A stretch of 40,907 bases of DNA from Chloroflexota bacterium (GTDB lineage Bacteria > Chloroflexota > Anaerolineae > J102), in NCBI GenBank assembly GCA_013152585.1, contig JAADGC010000105.1, positions 1 to 40,907 on the forward strand, in the 5' to 3' direction. A program made the translations under genes and the position numbers. Shown in pieces: positions 1-9,637 of this stretch (its first letter is position 1; each line of letters opens with the position of its first letter). Below the pieces are notes generated by a model. The model was not told the origin of the DNA and did no database searches. It worked only from the letters and a program-made list of their open reading frames with translations.

Positions 1-129
1 GCCTATGCAAAATCTTGACACACAGCCATCGACTATACACCAATTGGCGAATTTGCAGACTCTGTCATAAGATATGCAGGATAGCCAACAGTCACCGTCT
101 GCCTTCTCGCTCTCCATTCAGACAACCCG

Positions 130-408
130 ATGGCAATCGAGTTCTATACAATAACCCTATTGGTCATTTTGTGCATCCTTCTCGGATATTTTTTGGGTGG
201 GGCCCGATCTTCCTGGAAGAATGGTTCCGCAAAAATTCGCCGTATCAAAAAGGTGCAAGAAGAAAACAAAGAGCGCTTAGAAAAGGCGCGAAAAGAAGTG
301 CGTGACGGCCAAAAGCTGCGTATCAAGGCAGCTTTGACGTGTGGCCTTTGTATCACTCTGATCCTGATATTACTCACGATCATCCGAATGCAGATAAACA
401 TGCTATAG
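130..408 (+). CDS. Small membrane protein of unknown function
   Basis: 92 residues from ATG 130. A hydrophobic segment at about residues 5-24 (TITLLVILCILLGYFLGG) is followed by a strongly charged Lys/Glu/Arg stretch at about 30-66 that could form a helix or short coiled coil. A second hydrophobic segment lies at about 68-90. The pattern fits a two-pass inner-membrane protein with a charged cytoplasmic loop. No family was recognised and no clear Shine-Dalgarno precedes the start. The stop (406-408) is only 8 bases before the GTG chosen for folK, so the two may be co-transcribed. The window edge hides what lies upstream, so the start is uncertain. It could be spurious, but the membrane pattern is better than chance. 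Confidence 0.5.
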   Translation: MAIEFYTITLLVILCILLGYFLGGARSSWKNGSAKIRRIKKVQEENKERLEKARKEVRDGQKLRIKAALTCGLCITLILILLTIIRMQINML

Positions 409-416
409 GCGCTAAC

Positions 417-935
417 GTGCAACCACAAACCGTCATCCTGGCCCTGGGCACCAACCTGGGGGACAAAGAACAGAATCTGCAAACCGCCATCCGGCTCCTC
501 TGGCGGCAGCTACACAACATCCAAGCCTCGCCCCTTTACGAAACTGAACCCTGGGGTATCACCGATCAACCCAGCTTCCTCAACCAGGTGATCATGGGCA
601 CGACCACTCAGTCGCCCTTTGCGCTTCTGCGTTTTCTGTTGGAAATCGAACAGGAGATGGGGCGCGAGCGCATTGTGCGCTTTGGCCCCCGCCTGATCGA
701 TCTGGATATCATATTTTATGACAACTTAATCCTGACCAGCTACGATCTCACGATCCCCCACCCGCGCATGATTGAACGGAGCTTTGTTTTGGCGCCGCTG
801 GCCGATATTGCCCCCGATTGGGTGCATCCCCGGCTGGGGTGTACCGTCAAACAACTTCTCTCCCGCGTCGATGCCAGCACCGCCGTGCGCATCGACTCGT
901 CATCGCATTTGCCCGGAGATGTCGCGGGTGTCTGA
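417..935 (+). CDS. folK: 2-amino-4-hydroxy-6-hydroxymethyldihydropteridine pyrophosphokinase (HPPK)
   Basis: Transfers pyrophosphate from ATP to 6-hydroxymethyl-7,8-dihydropterin, the step before dihydropteroate synthase in folate synthesis; a cytoplasmic enzyme. Visible HPPK signatures are LALGTNLGDKEQNL near the N-terminus, ETEPWG and QPSFLNQV, and the family motif RFGPRLIDLDIIFYDN followed by IPHPRMIERSFVLAPL. The open frame runs back to 339, but the first 26 codons overlap the upstream gene and show no family similarity. GTG 417 puts the first beta strand a few residues in, giving 173 residues, typical for HPPK. The residues after the last motif (about 20) are less conserved. No other folate gene is visible in the window. 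It converges with the YfhO-Wzx fusion gene; the 43-base gap holds nothing notable. Confidence 0.93.
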   Translation: MQPQTVILALGTNLGDKEQNLQTAIRLLWRQLHNIQASPLYETEPWGITDQPSFLNQVIMGTTTQSPFALLRFLLEIEQEMGRERIVRFGPRLIDLDIIFYDNLILTSYDLTIPHPRMIERSFVLAPLADIAPDWVHPRLGCTVKQLLSRVDASTAVRIDSSSHLPGDVAGV

Positions 936-978
936 GCACTTACTCCCTCCGCCTCCCCGCCGTCCCCCCGCCGGCCTC

Positions 979-3900
979 CTACTCAGCCAGCTTGCGGAAG
1001 CGCCCCAAAGGCAACGCCCCCCACACCGCCGCCATATCCTGGGCATGATGCGCACCCAAGGCCACCAGGGCCACCAGATACACGGCAAAGCTCAACACAA
1101 TCGCCAACAACAGGCTCAAGGGATCTACCAATACGAACACGCCCACCATCATGACCCCGGCGACGACCTGCCGCCACAAGATATCCAGCCACGGCACCGG
1201 CGCCAGATACTTGCGCACCGCATAATAAAACGGGAAGAACAAAGACAGCTCCGACAAAATGGTGACCACGGCTGCCGCGGGTACGCCGTAACGAGGAATA
1301 AAAATAAGATTCCCCACCGTGTTAAACAGCACGCCAAACACAAACGCCCGTGTCAGAAAGCGTTGTTGGCCGATGGCAATCAGCACATAATGCGTGACCG
1401 AATTCATGAAGCCAATGGGGATGCTGAGGATGAGCAACTGCAAAGGCAAAATGGCGCCGGGCACGAACGCGTCGCCGCCGAGCAGCAAGATCAACGGTCG
1501 CGCCGTGAAGAAGACAAAGACCGTGACGGGGATGGCCATGATCGTCAGCAGGCGCAGGGCCAGCCAATGCGTGCGCTTCAGCGTATCGGGCTCGTCAGTG
1601 GCAAAACGAGACATCACGGGGAAAATGGCCAGGGTGAAGTAGCTGGGGATCACGTTTATGCCGTCGATGTACTTATAAGCCGCTGCATACAGACCCACGC
1701 CGAATTCTCCCACCCAGGGCGTGAGGATCAAAATATCGAGGCGCCAGAAAGCCGTAGCCAGAAGATGGTTGAGCATCAGAGGTCCGCTTTCGCTCAGCAT
1801 CCAACGTTGCAGCGCAAGATCAATACGCAGGAATGGCCGCAAAATACGCCGTCGTAAGAGCACGAACAACCACAGTGATTGCACAGCATTCATGATCAGA
1901 CTGACAGACGCCAGCCCTACAAATCCCCACCCCATCAGCAATACAAACGCCCCCATCGCCACCTTGGCCAGGGCCACGAACGAGGCCAGGCCGGCAGGAT
2001 ATTCCATCTGCTCGTAGGCATTGAACACGGACGTGAAAGCATCGCTGAGATTGGCAAAATACAGGGCCACCGCAAAAATGGCAATCGCCCACACCGTCTG
2101 ATTGGTAATGACGCCGGCGCGCCAATACAACCATGTGTACACCACCAGGATAGGTAAGATAATCACCCACAGGGCGGTACGCAGCACCAGCACATTGCCC
2201 AAAAACTCGTTGGCGGTCTTCTTATCACGCTTCTTAGCGACCTCGCGCGTGAGCAAAGTGCCCAGCCCAAAACGCACCAGGATCTCGAACAGGCCGTATG
2301 TCTGGACGGCAAAAGTATACGCCCCCTCGCCGCCCGGCGCCAATATGCGCAACCGCAATAAGGCAAAAGCATAGTCAATGAATTTATTGACCAGCGACAT
2401 GGTCATGGGCACCAGCGAATTTTTGGCCACGCGGCGTACTTCGGCCCCCTCGCCCTCTTCTTCCCGATAATAACGGCCCCAGGCCCACCAGCCGATCAAC
2501 AAAAGCAGCAACATGCCAGACAAGAAGCTGGCATAAATCCCCATCTTCAAACTCATGGGCGCATAGTGGAAGCGCACTTCCTGCAGCCCCGCACTGGGCA
2601 CATACACCGCTCGGAAGTTGCCATAGGCCCGCACAATCGGTACCTGCGTTTCTGGCCGCTGGTCGGAGGACGTTTTTTCCCGGGGGATGATGGTGGCTTT
2701 CCAGCCGGGGAAGTAGGCGTCGGCCAGCACCAACCAGCCCGGGGCATCGGTGTTCACTTCCACCACCACATCATTCAGGCCATATTCCTGCACGCGCACC
2801 TGACGTAGCGTGCCAAACTGCGGCGGCGGGTGCTCTATGGGGGCGTCTAACACCACCGTTTGCCGTGGATCTTGCTGGCGTACCGTCTGCCAGAACGCAT
2901 CATCCAGCGGCGCCACCAGGGCCTGGGGGGCAAACCAAACCCGGGGCATAGCCTGCATATTTTCGTAAATGCGCACCTCGTCGTTATACACCAACCGATA
3001 CTGCTCGTCCGTAATCTCCTGCGTGGTCACCACATAGCGCACCCCCAGCAACTGCAACAGCGGATCGTCCAGCGCCGGTGTGTTGGGGACATAGATGGGA
3101 GCGATGCGGTTGTAGAGCAGATCGCCTTGCGTTTGCAACTGCGACATGTATTGCACATATTGGCGGGTGATAATGGAGTCATAGCCGCGCACGTCCTGCA
3201 GCCCGGCCAGCATCCCCAGATTGGCGTTCAGCGTCTTCTGTTCCTGCGGATCCTGGTACGTGGTCAGGCGCCACGGCTGGTCGGGGGTCTGATGCTCCTG
3301 CAGCCAGGTGATGGCCGGGGGCTGAAAATCCAGGAGATCAGCATCAGCGTGGGGATTAAAGTCGTGACCAATCAGCCACAGGTCCAGCACCAGCAACAAC
3401 AAGGCTGCGGCCTGCCATACCCGCAGGCCCACCGACCACGTGAAAGCAGCATCGACCTGCGCCTCGGCTTCGGCCTCGGGGCTGACAGCGCCGATCAGAC
3501 GCCGTTGTCCCCAGGCACTGAGCGCCAACAGCAACACGCCACCGGCCCCCAACACCATAAAGCCAAACTGCAACAAACGCCCCGCCTCATAACTCCACAA
3601 CAAGGCGCCATCGGCGAACACCGCCTGCGCCAGATCCGAACCATCGACCACGCGTTGGGCCAGAGCCACAAAGGGCGCCGGCCACACCTTGCTCAACAAG
3701 AGCAGCGCCAATACCAGGGTGCCGCCCAGGCTCAGCAGCAGGCCGGCAATGCGGGCCGAATCGGGGAAGGTGAGAGATGGCAAACGCCGCCGACCGCCCA
3801 GGCGACCTTCATGCCCGCCTTCGATGGCCAGTTGCAAGCGTTCGAAACCAAATCCCGCCAACAAAGCCATGGACAGGGTGAAAGGAAAAACCCAACGAAA

Positions 3901-5235
3901 TGCCGAATGCAACTGGCGATAGCCCGGCAAGCCATAATAAAGGAGGGCGTAGAGGGGCGTGCCAAAGGCGAAAGCCAGCGACAACGCCGCCAGCAAGGCA
4001 AAGCCTATCACATAAAACCGGCCCGTGGGCGGCCGTTTCCAACCGGGTTGATCCGTGGGCTGACGTACAGTCTCCCCGCGCAAGCGGCCTCCCACATCCA
4101 AAAAAGCGGCCACCGCCAAAACCAACGTCAAAATCCCCAGGTAATTCGCACCTTCGACATAATTCTTCACGCCCCAAAAGACGGTGTGCGTCTCCTGACC
4201 GAAGGCATTCAGCCACACCCCAACCTGCTCTCCCGACCACCAGTCCCGGATGCTGTGATGGGTGGGGTTGCCGAAGATGTCGGGGATGGCAAACGTGAGG
4301 ATATGGCGGCTGGGCCAGGCCCAGTTCACAACCTGGCTATAACTCACCGAGCCGGCGCGAAAATTGTGCGAGACCAGCTCATACAGGGGGATCAGTTGCA
4401 CCGCGCCCAAGAGCAGCCCGGTCAGAGCCATGAAAAAAAGCCATCCCGCCATGCGCAACAAGGGTCGCCAGGCGCCCAGGCGCCGCCAGGCACCAAACAG
4501 GCGCCAGAGGCCGAACATGGCGCTGACCAGCAAGAAGTAATAAGTGACCTCGACATGGCCTGCCAATATCTGTACTCCCAGCACGGCGGCACCGGCCACG
4601 ATATAAGCCACGGGCACGAAGGGCGCGTTGCCTTTCTCTTCCTGCTTGCGCACCACAATTTCAATCAGCGCCAGCTCCAGCGGCAGCAACGATGCTCCGG
4701 CAATCATCATCGGGAACACCACTGAGCTTACGAAAAAACCGGAGAACATGTAGGCGATGCCGGCAAAGAGCGCACCGGCCCGTCCCACACGCAACACGCG
4801 GGCAAAGATGTACATACACATCCCGGCCAGTGCTAAAACCCACCATGTAAATACCCCATACGCCCTGGACAGTGGCAGCACGTAGTAAAGCAGGCTCAGC
4901 GGAAACATCGCCGAATGCTGGCCCGCGGCCAAAAACGGCACGCCCGTGAACAGATAGGGGTTCCATAAAGGCAATTGGTGCGCTTCCAAACTCTGCCGGA
5001 TCAACCGTTTCCAGGGGTAATTCTCCAGCACCAGATCCGACAGCAAGGCATTATGCGGTATTTCCACGCCCTTCTCGCCGGCATAATGCAGCCAGGGCTG
5101 AACCTGATAGATATTGTCCGCTGGCAATAGCGTCCGATTACCCAGAGCCACCGGTGCAAACCACAACAGTGGCAGCAAAAACAGCAACAGCAGCGCCCAA
5201 AGGTCGCGGCGCAACTCAGACGAGCGCATGCTCAT
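979..5235 (-). CDS. YfhO-type GT-C glycosyltransferase fused to a Wzx/MOP-superfamily flippase
   Basis: 1418 residues. Residues 1-915 look like a complete YfhO-family protein: an N-terminal membrane helix, the loop with [14 protein letters not shown] and [16 protein letters not shown], about a dozen membrane segments to residue 640, a large outside domain ([21 protein letters not shown]), then a last helix at about 893-915. Residues 935-1418 look like a complete polysaccharide flippase: about 12-14 membrane segments starting at [20 protein letters not shown], with the Wzx-like [12 protein letters not shown] and [14 protein letters not shown]. Both halves are near full family length, so this is a fusion, not a fragment. 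YfhO proteins transfer sugars from polyprenyl-phosphate outside the membrane, and MOP flippases move lipid-linked sugars across it. ATG 5235 overlaps the stop of the upstream GT2 gene as ATGA, indicating translational coupling. A further in-frame ATG lies at 5229. Confidence 0.88.
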   Translation of the reverse strand: MSMRSSELRRDLWALLLLFLLPLLWFAPVALGNRTLLPADNIYQVQPWLHYAGEKGVEIPHNALLSDLVLENYPWKRLIRQSLEAHQLPLWNPYLFTGVPFLAAGQHSAMFPLSLLYYVLPLSRAYGVFTWWVLALAGMCMYIFARVLRVGRAGALFAGIAYMFSGFFVSSVVFPMMIAGASLLPLELALIEIVVRKQEEKGNAPFVPVAYIVAGAAVLGVQILAGHVEVTYYFLLVSAMFGLWRLFGAWRRLGAWRPLLRMAGWLFFMALTGLLLGAVQLIPLYELVSHNFRAGSVSYSQVVNWAWPSRHILTFAIPDIFGNPTHHSIRDWWSGEQVGVWLNAFGQETHTVFWGVKNYVEGANYLGILTLVLAVAAFLDVGGRLRGETVRQPTDQPGWKRPPTGRFYVIGFALLAALSLAFAFGTPLYALLYYGLPGYRQLHSAFRWVFPFTLSMALLAGFGFERLQLAIEGGHEGRLGGRRRLPSLTFPDSARIAGLLLSLGGTLVLALLLLSKVWPAPFVALAQRVVDGSDLAQAVFADGALLWSYEAGRLLQFGFMVLGAGGVLLLALSAWGQRRLIGAVSPEAEAEAQVDAAFTWSVGLRVWQAAALLLLVLDLWLIGHDFNPHADADLLDFQPPAITWLQEHQTPDQPWRLTTYQDPQEQKTLNANLGMLAGLQDVRGYDSIITRQYVQYMSQLQTQGDLLYNRIAPIYVPNTPALDDPLLQLLGVRYVVTTQEITDEQYRLVYNDEVRIYENMQAMPRVWFAPQALVAPLDDAFWQTVRQQDPRQTVVLDAPIEHPPPQFGTLRQVRVQEYGLNDVVVEVNTDAPGWLVLADAYFPGWKATIIPREKTSSDQRPETQVPIVRAYGNFRAVYVPSAGLQEVRFHYAPMSLKMGIYASFLSGMLLLLLIGWWAWGRYYREEEGEGAEVRRVAKNSLVPMTMSLVNKFIDYAFALLRLRILAPGGEGAYTFAVQTYGLFEILVRFGLGTLLTREVAKKRDKKTANEFLGNVLVLRTALWVIILPILVVYTWLYWRAGVITNQTVWAIAIFAVALYFANLSDAFTSVFNAYEQMEYPAGLASFVALAKVAMGAFVLLMGWGFVGLASVSLIMNAVQSLWLFVLLRRRILRPFLRIDLALQRWMLSESGPLMLNHLLATAFWRLDILILTPWVGEFGVGLYAAAYKYIDGINVIPSYFTLAIFPVMSRFATDEPDTLKRTHWLALRLLTIMAIPVTVFVFFTARPLILLLGGDAFVPGAILPLQLLILSIPIGFMNSVTHYVLIAIGQQRFLTRAFVFGVLFNTVGNLIFIPRYGVPAAAVVTILSELSLFFPFYYAVRKYLAPVPWLDILWRQVVAGVMMVGVFVLVDPLSLLLAIVLSFAVYLVALVALGAHHAQDMAAVWGALPLGRFRKLAE

Positions 5236-5996
5236 GCCTCAGACTGAACGATGGCGGCTTTGCGACGATGGCGGGGCCGTAGGCGCCGATGGCGCAGGCG
5301 AATCTCAAACGTGCGATAAGCGGCTTCCAGCTTGACAGGTACCGACATCTTGGAACGACCAATACGGCGATCCTCAAAATGGATAGGAATCTCCACAATA
5401 CGATAGCCCAGCCGCTCGCTCACGTAGGCCATCTCCACCTGAAACACATAGCCATTGGACAAAATTGCATCCAGATCAATCCCTTCCAGGGCACTACGCG
5501 TCCAGGCTTTGAAACCAGCCGTCCCATCATGGACATGCAGCCCCAAGATCAGGCGTGTGTAAATAGCATTGGCCCACCAGCTCAAAAAACGACGCCACCA
5601 TCCCCAATGCTCATCCAGAGTGCCGCCGGGCACATAGCGCGAGCCCACCGCCACATCGGCATGGGCCAATACCTGCACCATCGCCGGCAAATAGACGGGA
5701 GAATGCGAAAAGTCGGCGTCCATCTGCACAATCACATCCGCACCCATGGCCAGCGCCCGCCGGAATCCATCCAGATACGAACGTCCCAGCCCCCGCAGTC
5801 CCTGCCGGTGCAACACAAATACTTTGTTTTCGTGGCGCCGGGCCAGCTTATCGGCAGACTCGCCGGTGCCATCGGGCGAACGATCATCCACCACCAGAAT
5901 CTGTAAGGACTCAAGGTCGAGGGCCAATAGTTCGCCGACGAGGGCAGACAGGTTGTCGGCTTCGTTGTAGGTGGGAATGACGATAATCGTATTCAT
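5232..5996 (-). CDS. DPM1-like polyprenyl-phosphate sugar synthase (GT2)
   Basis: 254 residues from ATG 5996. The frame is open to 6035, but [13 protein letters not shown] should sit at the very N-terminus, so this start is preferred. GT2 features are [10 protein letters not shown] (residues 36-44), the metal-binding [10 protein letters not shown] with DAD at 93-95, [18 protein letters not shown] and the RIGRSKMS segment typical of dolichol/polyprenyl-phosphate mannose synthases. Such enzymes load a sugar from a nucleotide donor onto a polyprenyl phosphate at the inner membrane face. It has no C-terminal membrane helices and ends in a basic tail ([13 protein letters not shown]), which may bind membrane lipid. 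Its last bases overlap the start of the YfhO-Wzx gene, so the two are very likely made together, this enzyme supplying the lipid-linked donor. The sugar cannot be read from sequence. Confidence 0.9.
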   Translation of the reverse strand: MNTIIVIPTYNEADNLSALVGELLALDLESLQILVVDDRSPDGTGESADKLARRHENKVFVLHRQGLRGLGRSYLDGFRRALAMGADVIVQMDADFSHSPVYLPAMVQVLAHADVAVGSRYVPGGTLDEHWGWWRRFLSWWANAIYTRLILGLHVHDGTAGFKAWTRSALEGIDLDAILSNGYVFQVEMAYVSERLGYRIVEIPIHFEDRRIGRSKMSVPVKLEAAYRTFEIRLRHRRLRPRHRRKAAIVQSEA

Positions 5997-6029
5997 ACGC
6001 AAAAAACGCCAATGTGCCAACGACAGGCA

Positions 6030-6057
6030 TTGCACATGGGCAACGATGCATTATAAC
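6030..6057 (+). promoter_or_regulatory. Candidate sigma70-type promoter for the cupin operon
   Basis: TTGCAC (6030-6035), a 16-base spacer and TATAAC (6052-6057) on the plus strand, in the divergent gap between the GT2 gene and the cupin gene. It would give a leader of about 190 bases before ATG 6252. Pattern match only. Confidence 0.35.
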
Positions 6058-6251
6058 GACCCACTCCAAGCAGAGCAAATATGATCTGTGTACGAACGTG
6101 CTTCCGAGCACCTGACAAGGCCACCACGATGAGAGAAATGTCACAGCAACTGCGGCGGTTTGGTGGTATCATTAGGGCATTGTCGTCACCGACTGGTTCT
6201 GATTTCACCGTTCACTCCGCAACACGCAAACACTCCTCACAGGCAACCATC

Positions 6252-6584
6252 ATGATAGAAACCCCCTTTGTCCATTACGCCAACCTGATCGATCAATTGC
6301 CGGAAATTCCTGCCGACAGCATCATTAGCCGTTCCCTCTTCGATGACGGTCGTAGCAAGGTGATCCTCTTTGGCTTTGCCCCTGGCCAGGAGCTATCAGA
6401 GCACACCGCTGCTCGCCCCGCCATTCTCCATTTCCTCAGTGGCGAAGCCACGCTCAGCCTGGGGGATGAAACAATGCCGGCCAGCCAAGGTACTTGGGCG
6501 TACATGCAGCCCCATCTATCGCACAGCATTGTCGCCAAAACCGCCGTCGTCATGCTCCTACTGATGCTGGCGCCCACAGACTGA
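6252..6584 (+). CDS. Small single-domain cupin protein
   Basis: 110 residues from ATG 6252. The frame opens at 6081, but the extra 57 residues are basic and not cupin-like. One cupin barrel is visible: GFAPGQELSEHTAARPAILHF carries the first motif (an HT pair and the later acidic position), LSGEATLSLGDE lies between the motifs, and the second motif region is PHLSHSIVAK. Proteins of this size often bind a metal or a small ligand, or act as sensors; no substrate is evident. It lies 16 bases before the NnrS-like gene, so the two probably form an operon. In several bacteria such cupins accompany NnrS or redox genes. A weak start context (no clear Shine-Dalgarno) leaves some doubt about the exact start. 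Confidence 0.8.
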   Translation: MIETPFVHYANLIDQLPEIPADSIISRSLFDDGRSKVILFGFAPGQELSEHTAARPAILHFLSGEATLSLGDETMPASQGTWAYMQPHLSHSIVAKTAVVMLLLMLAPTD

Positions 6585-6600
6585 CCCCCCTGCCCCCCCC

Positions 6601-7605
6601 ATGACACGCTATACCCCACCAGCAAACACACCCCTACGCTCGCGCCTGCCTCTGCTGGCGCTTTCTCTGTCGATGCTCGTCCTGGCGAGCTGGGCGGGAT
6701 TGCTGCGCCTGGGATGGCAATGGCCGCTGATCCGTCCCACGCTACCGATGGCCCACGGCCCGCTGATGGTCAGCGGCTTTTTGGGAACGCTGATCTGTCT
6801 GGAGCGCGGGATTGCCCTGGTGCCGGTGGTGCAGGGCAAAGCTCGCATATTGCTGCTGCTGCCTTCCCTGCTGGCGGGACTGGGGGGACTCGTGGTGGCG
6901 ATGGGTATAGCCAATCCCTTGGGCCCGATCTTGATGACGCTGGGGAGCCTGGGCCTGGTGGCACTCATGACCCGCATTTATCGGCTGCACCCGGCGTTTT
7001 ACTCTCTGGTGATCTGGTTGGGCGCGGTCGCCTGGGCCGGGGGACAATTTCTGTGGCTATTCGGGCAACCCGTCTATGCCATCATCCCCTGGTGGACTGG
7101 CTTCCTGGCCCTGACCATCGCCGGCGAACGGCTGGAGCTGAGCCGTCTGTTGCGGTTGCCGCCGCCTGTCCGGCGTCTGTTCATGCTGGCCACGGCGCTA
7201 TTGGGTACAGCCATGCTGCTGACGTTGCTCCGTTATGACACGGGCATGGCGCGTTCTGGGGCTGGCCCTGTTGCTGCTGGCAGCATGGCTGCTCCGCTAC
7301 GATATCACCCGGCGTCGGCTGCATGTGGGCGGGCAGACCCGTTTCATAGCCGTGGCGTTGCTCAGCGGATATGGCTGGCTGGGCATCAGTGGGGCCTTGT
7401 TTATCATCTACGGCGGCATGGCAGCGGGGCCTTATTACGATGCCATGCTTCATACATTTTTCCTGGGCTATGTCATGAGTATGATCTTTGCCCACGCGCC
7501 CATCGTCTTCCCCGCGGTTTTGGGGCGTCCCCTGCCTTTTACTCCCTGGTTTTACAGCCATCTGGGCCTGCTACACGCCTCCCTGCTGCTGCGCATCACC
7601 GGTGA
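6601..7605 (+). CDS. NnrS-like polytopic membrane protein, N-terminal part (frameshifted)
   Basis: From ATG 6601 about 212 residues form a plausible membrane protein with about seven hydrophobic segments. Conserved-looking stretches include PMAHGPLMVSGFLGTLICLERGIAL and LALTIAGERLELSRL, which recall the NnrS/heme-copper-like family (up to 12 helices with conserved His). After about 7240 this frame turns into proline- and arginine-rich residues unlike a membrane protein. The continuation (RVLGLALLLLAAWLLRYD) is read one base later. Removing one G from the GGG at 7239-7241 would join them through DTAWRVLGLALL. Either the gene is broken or the sequence has one extra base. The real coding part of this entry is about 6601-7238. 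Confidence 0.6.
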   Translation: MTRYTPPANTPLRSRLPLLALSLSMLVLASWAGLLRLGWQWPLIRPTLPMAHGPLMVSGFLGTLICLERGIALVPVVQGKARILLLLPSLLAGLGGLVVAMGIANPLGPILMTLGSLGLVALMTRIYRLHPAFYSLVIWLGAVAWAGGQFLWLFGQPVYAIIPWWTGFLALTIAGERLELSRLLRLPPPVRRLFMLATALLGTAMLLTLLRYDTGMARSGAGPVAAGSMAAPLRYHPASAACGRADPFHSRGVAQRIWLAGHQWGLVYHLRRHGSGALLRCHASYIFPGLCHEYDLCPRAHRLPRGFGASPAFYSLVLQPSGPATRLPAAAHHR

Positions 7606-7732
7606 TCTGACATTGCAAACCGGCCTTCGGCAGTGGGGTGGCTTGCTCAATGCCCTGGTGCTTTTGCTGTTCCTGCTCAACACCGTCGTTGCCATCCGCA
7701 GAGGGCAATCCCGGGCGCCGGGGCAGGAGTGA
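7235..7732 (+). CDS. NnrS-like membrane protein, C-terminal part (frameshifted)
   Basis: 165 residues in the next frame, continuing the protein that begins at 6601. It has about five hydrophobic helices, including MLHTFFLGYVMSMIFAHAPI with two His in a membrane segment. That feature is expected in the heme- or metal-binding part of NnrS-like proteins. The tail is short and basic (RRGQSRAPGQE). An ATG happens to fall at 7235, so this part could be translated alone, but the preceding sequence is coding in the other frame and has no ribosome site. Repaired, the whole gene would encode about 376 residues, close to the usual NnrS length. The stop is followed directly by repeat A1. Confidence 0.6.
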   Translation: MTRAWRVLGLALLLLAAWLLRYDITRRRLHVGGQTRFIAVALLSGYGWLGISGALFIIYGGMAAGPYYDAMLHTFFLGYVMSMIFAHAPIVFPAVLGRPLPFTPWFYSHLGLLHASLLLRITGDLTLQTGLRQWGGLLNALVLLLFLLNTVVAIRRGQSRAPGQE

Positions 7733-7735
7733 GCA

Positions 7736-7963
7736 CGATGGCGGTTTCGCTGAATGAACGTCCATCAAAGACCTCCCGTTTTGCTCTTGCTGACTGGAAG
7801 TCAGGCTCTTCAGGCCTGCGACCAGGAGTCGGCGAAGATGGGACGACGATGGCCGTTTCCCGGCGCAAAACGTGCAAAGAGCCCGAGCCTGCCCTCGAGT
7901 GCAGTGAAGGGTATCCTCGGCCAGCGTCAGCCCCAAAAAGGAACGTTATTTCTAGACGGTACC
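7736..7963. repeat. Interspersed repeat A, composite copy A1 (X half + Y half)
   Basis: The whole gap between two convergent stop codons. The left half (X, about 7753-7845, plus) shares TGAACGTC and the hairpin-forming GAAGTCAGGCTCTTCAGG with copy A3 read on the minus strand. The right half (Y, about 7858-7963, minus) matches copy A2 over about 105 bases, roughly 80 percent by eye. It includes GAAATAAC, GACGCTGGCCGAGG and CTCGAGGGCAGGCTCGG. Each half points away from the gene that ends at its edge. No open frame. Confidence 0.75.
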
Positions 7964-9466
7964 TTAATCAGCGTCAAGGGCTCCCATCTGATGAAAGGCC
8001 GGTTTCAGCGCCGGGTACAACGAGCGGTACAGGGGATACAGCCGTGCATAGGCACCCTGATCCGGCCCCGGCGCAACGCGCCCGGTCACCTGAATGGTGG
8101 CATCACAGGCCGCCTCCACACTGTCAAAGATCCCCGCACCTGTCGCAGCCAGCAAGGCGGCGCCGTAGGCCGCACCTTCGGTAGTATTGACAGTCACAAT
8201 CTCGGCCCCGAACACATCTGCCAGGATCTGCCGCCAAAGCAAACTCTTCGCCCCACCGCCGGTGACACGCACCTGCGCCACCTCGTCCAGACCGGCTTCT
8301 TTCATCAGTTCGAAACTATCCCGTAAACCAAAAGCCACACCCTCCAGTACAGCCCGCGTGAAATGGGCGAAACCGTGCCGCACCGTCAGGCCCACGAATG
8401 CTCCCCGCGCCAAAGGATCGGGATGTGGCGTGCGCTCACCGGTCAGATAAGGTAGGAAAAACAGATCGTCGCTGCCGGCGGGGACGTCCGCCGCCGGGGC
8501 CAGCAGGACGTCGAAGTCCATCCCGGCGCCAAAAGTATCCCGATACCAGCGCAGACTGCCCGCGGCCGAGAGCATCACGCCCATCAGATGCCATTTACCG
8601 GGCACGGCATGACAGAAAGCATGCAGGCGTCCCTGGGGCTCGATAAAAGGCGCATCGGTGGTGGCGAAAACCACGCCCGACGTCCCCAAACTCACGGAGA
8701 TCACTCCGGTGCGCACGGCGCCTGTTCCCACAGCCGCCGCTGCCTGGTCGCCCCCTCCCCCGAAGACCGGCACCCCGGCAGGCAAACCGAGTTCGGCGGC
8801 TACGTGCGGGGTCAGCCTCCCCGTCGTCTCCGTGCCTTCGAAGGTGGGGGGCAGATAAGCCGTTGGGATATCCAAAGCTGCCAGCACCTCGGACGACCAG
8901 TCGCGCTTCGCCAGGTCAAAAAGCAGTGTTCCGGCGCCACCTGCCCGATCAGTGGCAAATTCCCCTGTCAGTTTATAACGCACATAATCCTTGGGCAGGA
9001 GGATATGCCGCACCCGCGCCCATATCTCGGGCTCATGCTGCTGCACCCAGACGATTTTGGGGGCAGTAAAGCCCGTCAGGGCGTCGTTGCCGGTGATCTG
9101 GATCAGGCGCTCCCGGCCCAGACGCGTGCGAATTTCGTCGCATTGGCGAGCAGTGCGCTGGTCGTTCCACAGGATGGCGGGGCGCAGCACTTCGCCACGC
9201 GCGTTCAGCAGCACCAACCCGTGCATCTGACCGGTCAGACCGATGCCGGCGATGGATGCCGCCTCCACGCCAGACTGCCTCACCACTTGACGGATGCTTT
9301 CTGCCGTGGCTTGCCACCACAGGGACGGGTCTTGTTCGCTCCACAGCGGTTTCGGCGTGTCGTAGGAGTACTTGCGGGCCGCCATGCCCACCACCTGGCC
9401 GTCCGCGTCCATCAACAGGGCTTTTGTGGCTGTGGTGGAGGAGTCTATGCCGATAAAATAAACCAT
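7964..9466 (-). CDS. xylB: Xylulokinase (FGGY carbohydrate kinase)
   Basis: 500 residues, full family length. It phosphorylates D-xylulose with ATP to xylulose 5-phosphate, linking xylose use to the pentose phosphate pathway. The N-terminal phosphate-binding motif GIDSSTTATKALL has Asp8. GLTGQMHG (residues 77-83) carries the substrate-binding MHG typical of xylulokinases, GGGGDQ holds the probable catalytic base Asp240, and TGGGAKSLLWRQILADV is the C-terminal FGGY signature with adenine-binding GAAYGAALLA after it. No xylose isomerase or transporter is next to it, so the substrate rests on family similarity; another pentulose is possible. There is no clear Shine-Dalgarno. A candidate promoter lies at 9492-9521. 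The stop codon TAA lies at the edge of repeat A1. Confidence 0.92.
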   Translation of the reverse strand: MVYFIGIDSSTTATKALLMDADGQVVGMAARKYSYDTPKPLWSEQDPSLWWQATAESIRQVVRQSGVEAASIAGIGLTGQMHGLVLLNARGEVLRPAILWNDQRTARQCDEIRTRLGRERLIQITGNDALTGFTAPKIVWVQQHEPEIWARVRHILLPKDYVRYKLTGEFATDRAGGAGTLLFDLAKRDWSSEVLAALDIPTAYLPPTFEGTETTGRLTPHVAAELGLPAGVPVFGGGGDQAAAAVGTGAVRTGVISVSLGTSGVVFATTDAPFIEPQGRLHAFCHAVPGKWHLMGVMLSAAGSLRWYRDTFGAGMDFDVLLAPAADVPAGSDDLFFLPYLTGERTPHPDPLARGAFVGLTVRHGFAHFTRAVLEGVAFGLRDSFELMKEAGLDEVAQVRVTGGGAKSLLWRQILADVFGAEIVTVNTTEGAAYGAALLAATGAGIFDSVEAACDATIQVTGRVAPGPDQGAYARLYPLYRSLYPALKPAFHQMGALDAD

Positions 9467-9491
9467 AATGCGTTCGTTTTTGCGTCTTCAA

Positions 9492-9521
9492 ATGGTACTT
9501 GACGAAGATCACCACATTCAA
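9492..9521 (-). promoter_or_regulatory. Candidate xylB promoter with overlapping inverted repeat
   Basis: On the minus strand TTGAAT (9516-9521), an 18-base spacer and TACCAT (9492-9497). A 6-base inverted repeat CAAGAC/GTCTTG (9519-9524 and 9535-9540) touches the -35 box and could be an operator. Short and unproven. Confidence 0.3.
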
Positions 9522-9637
9522 GACACCTGCGAAGGTCTTGTGTAGCATCTTTGCCTGATAGATTTCGGGACGAATGTCCTGTCCAACAGGGTGTATCCTG
9601 TGCGGGCTCGGCGTCTATGCGTCACAAATCTTTGCGG

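Noticed and set aside
772-1857. 361-codon open frame antisense to the YfhO-flippase gene
   Set aside because: Composition is Gln/His/Arg-rich with no fold, opposite a clear membrane protein; an artefact of GC-rich codon use.
2860-4725. 621-codon open frame antisense to the YfhO half
   Set aside because: Same reason: Gln/His/Pro-rich, no recognisable domain, fully opposite conserved coding sequence.
6081-6251. N-terminal extension of the cupin
   Set aside because: 57 extra residues are basic, Ser/Thr-rich and unlike a cupin or signal peptide; ATG 6252 fits the fold.
8588-9502. 304-codon plus-strand frame over xylB
   Set aside because: Antisense shadow of a complete, motif-bearing xylulokinase.
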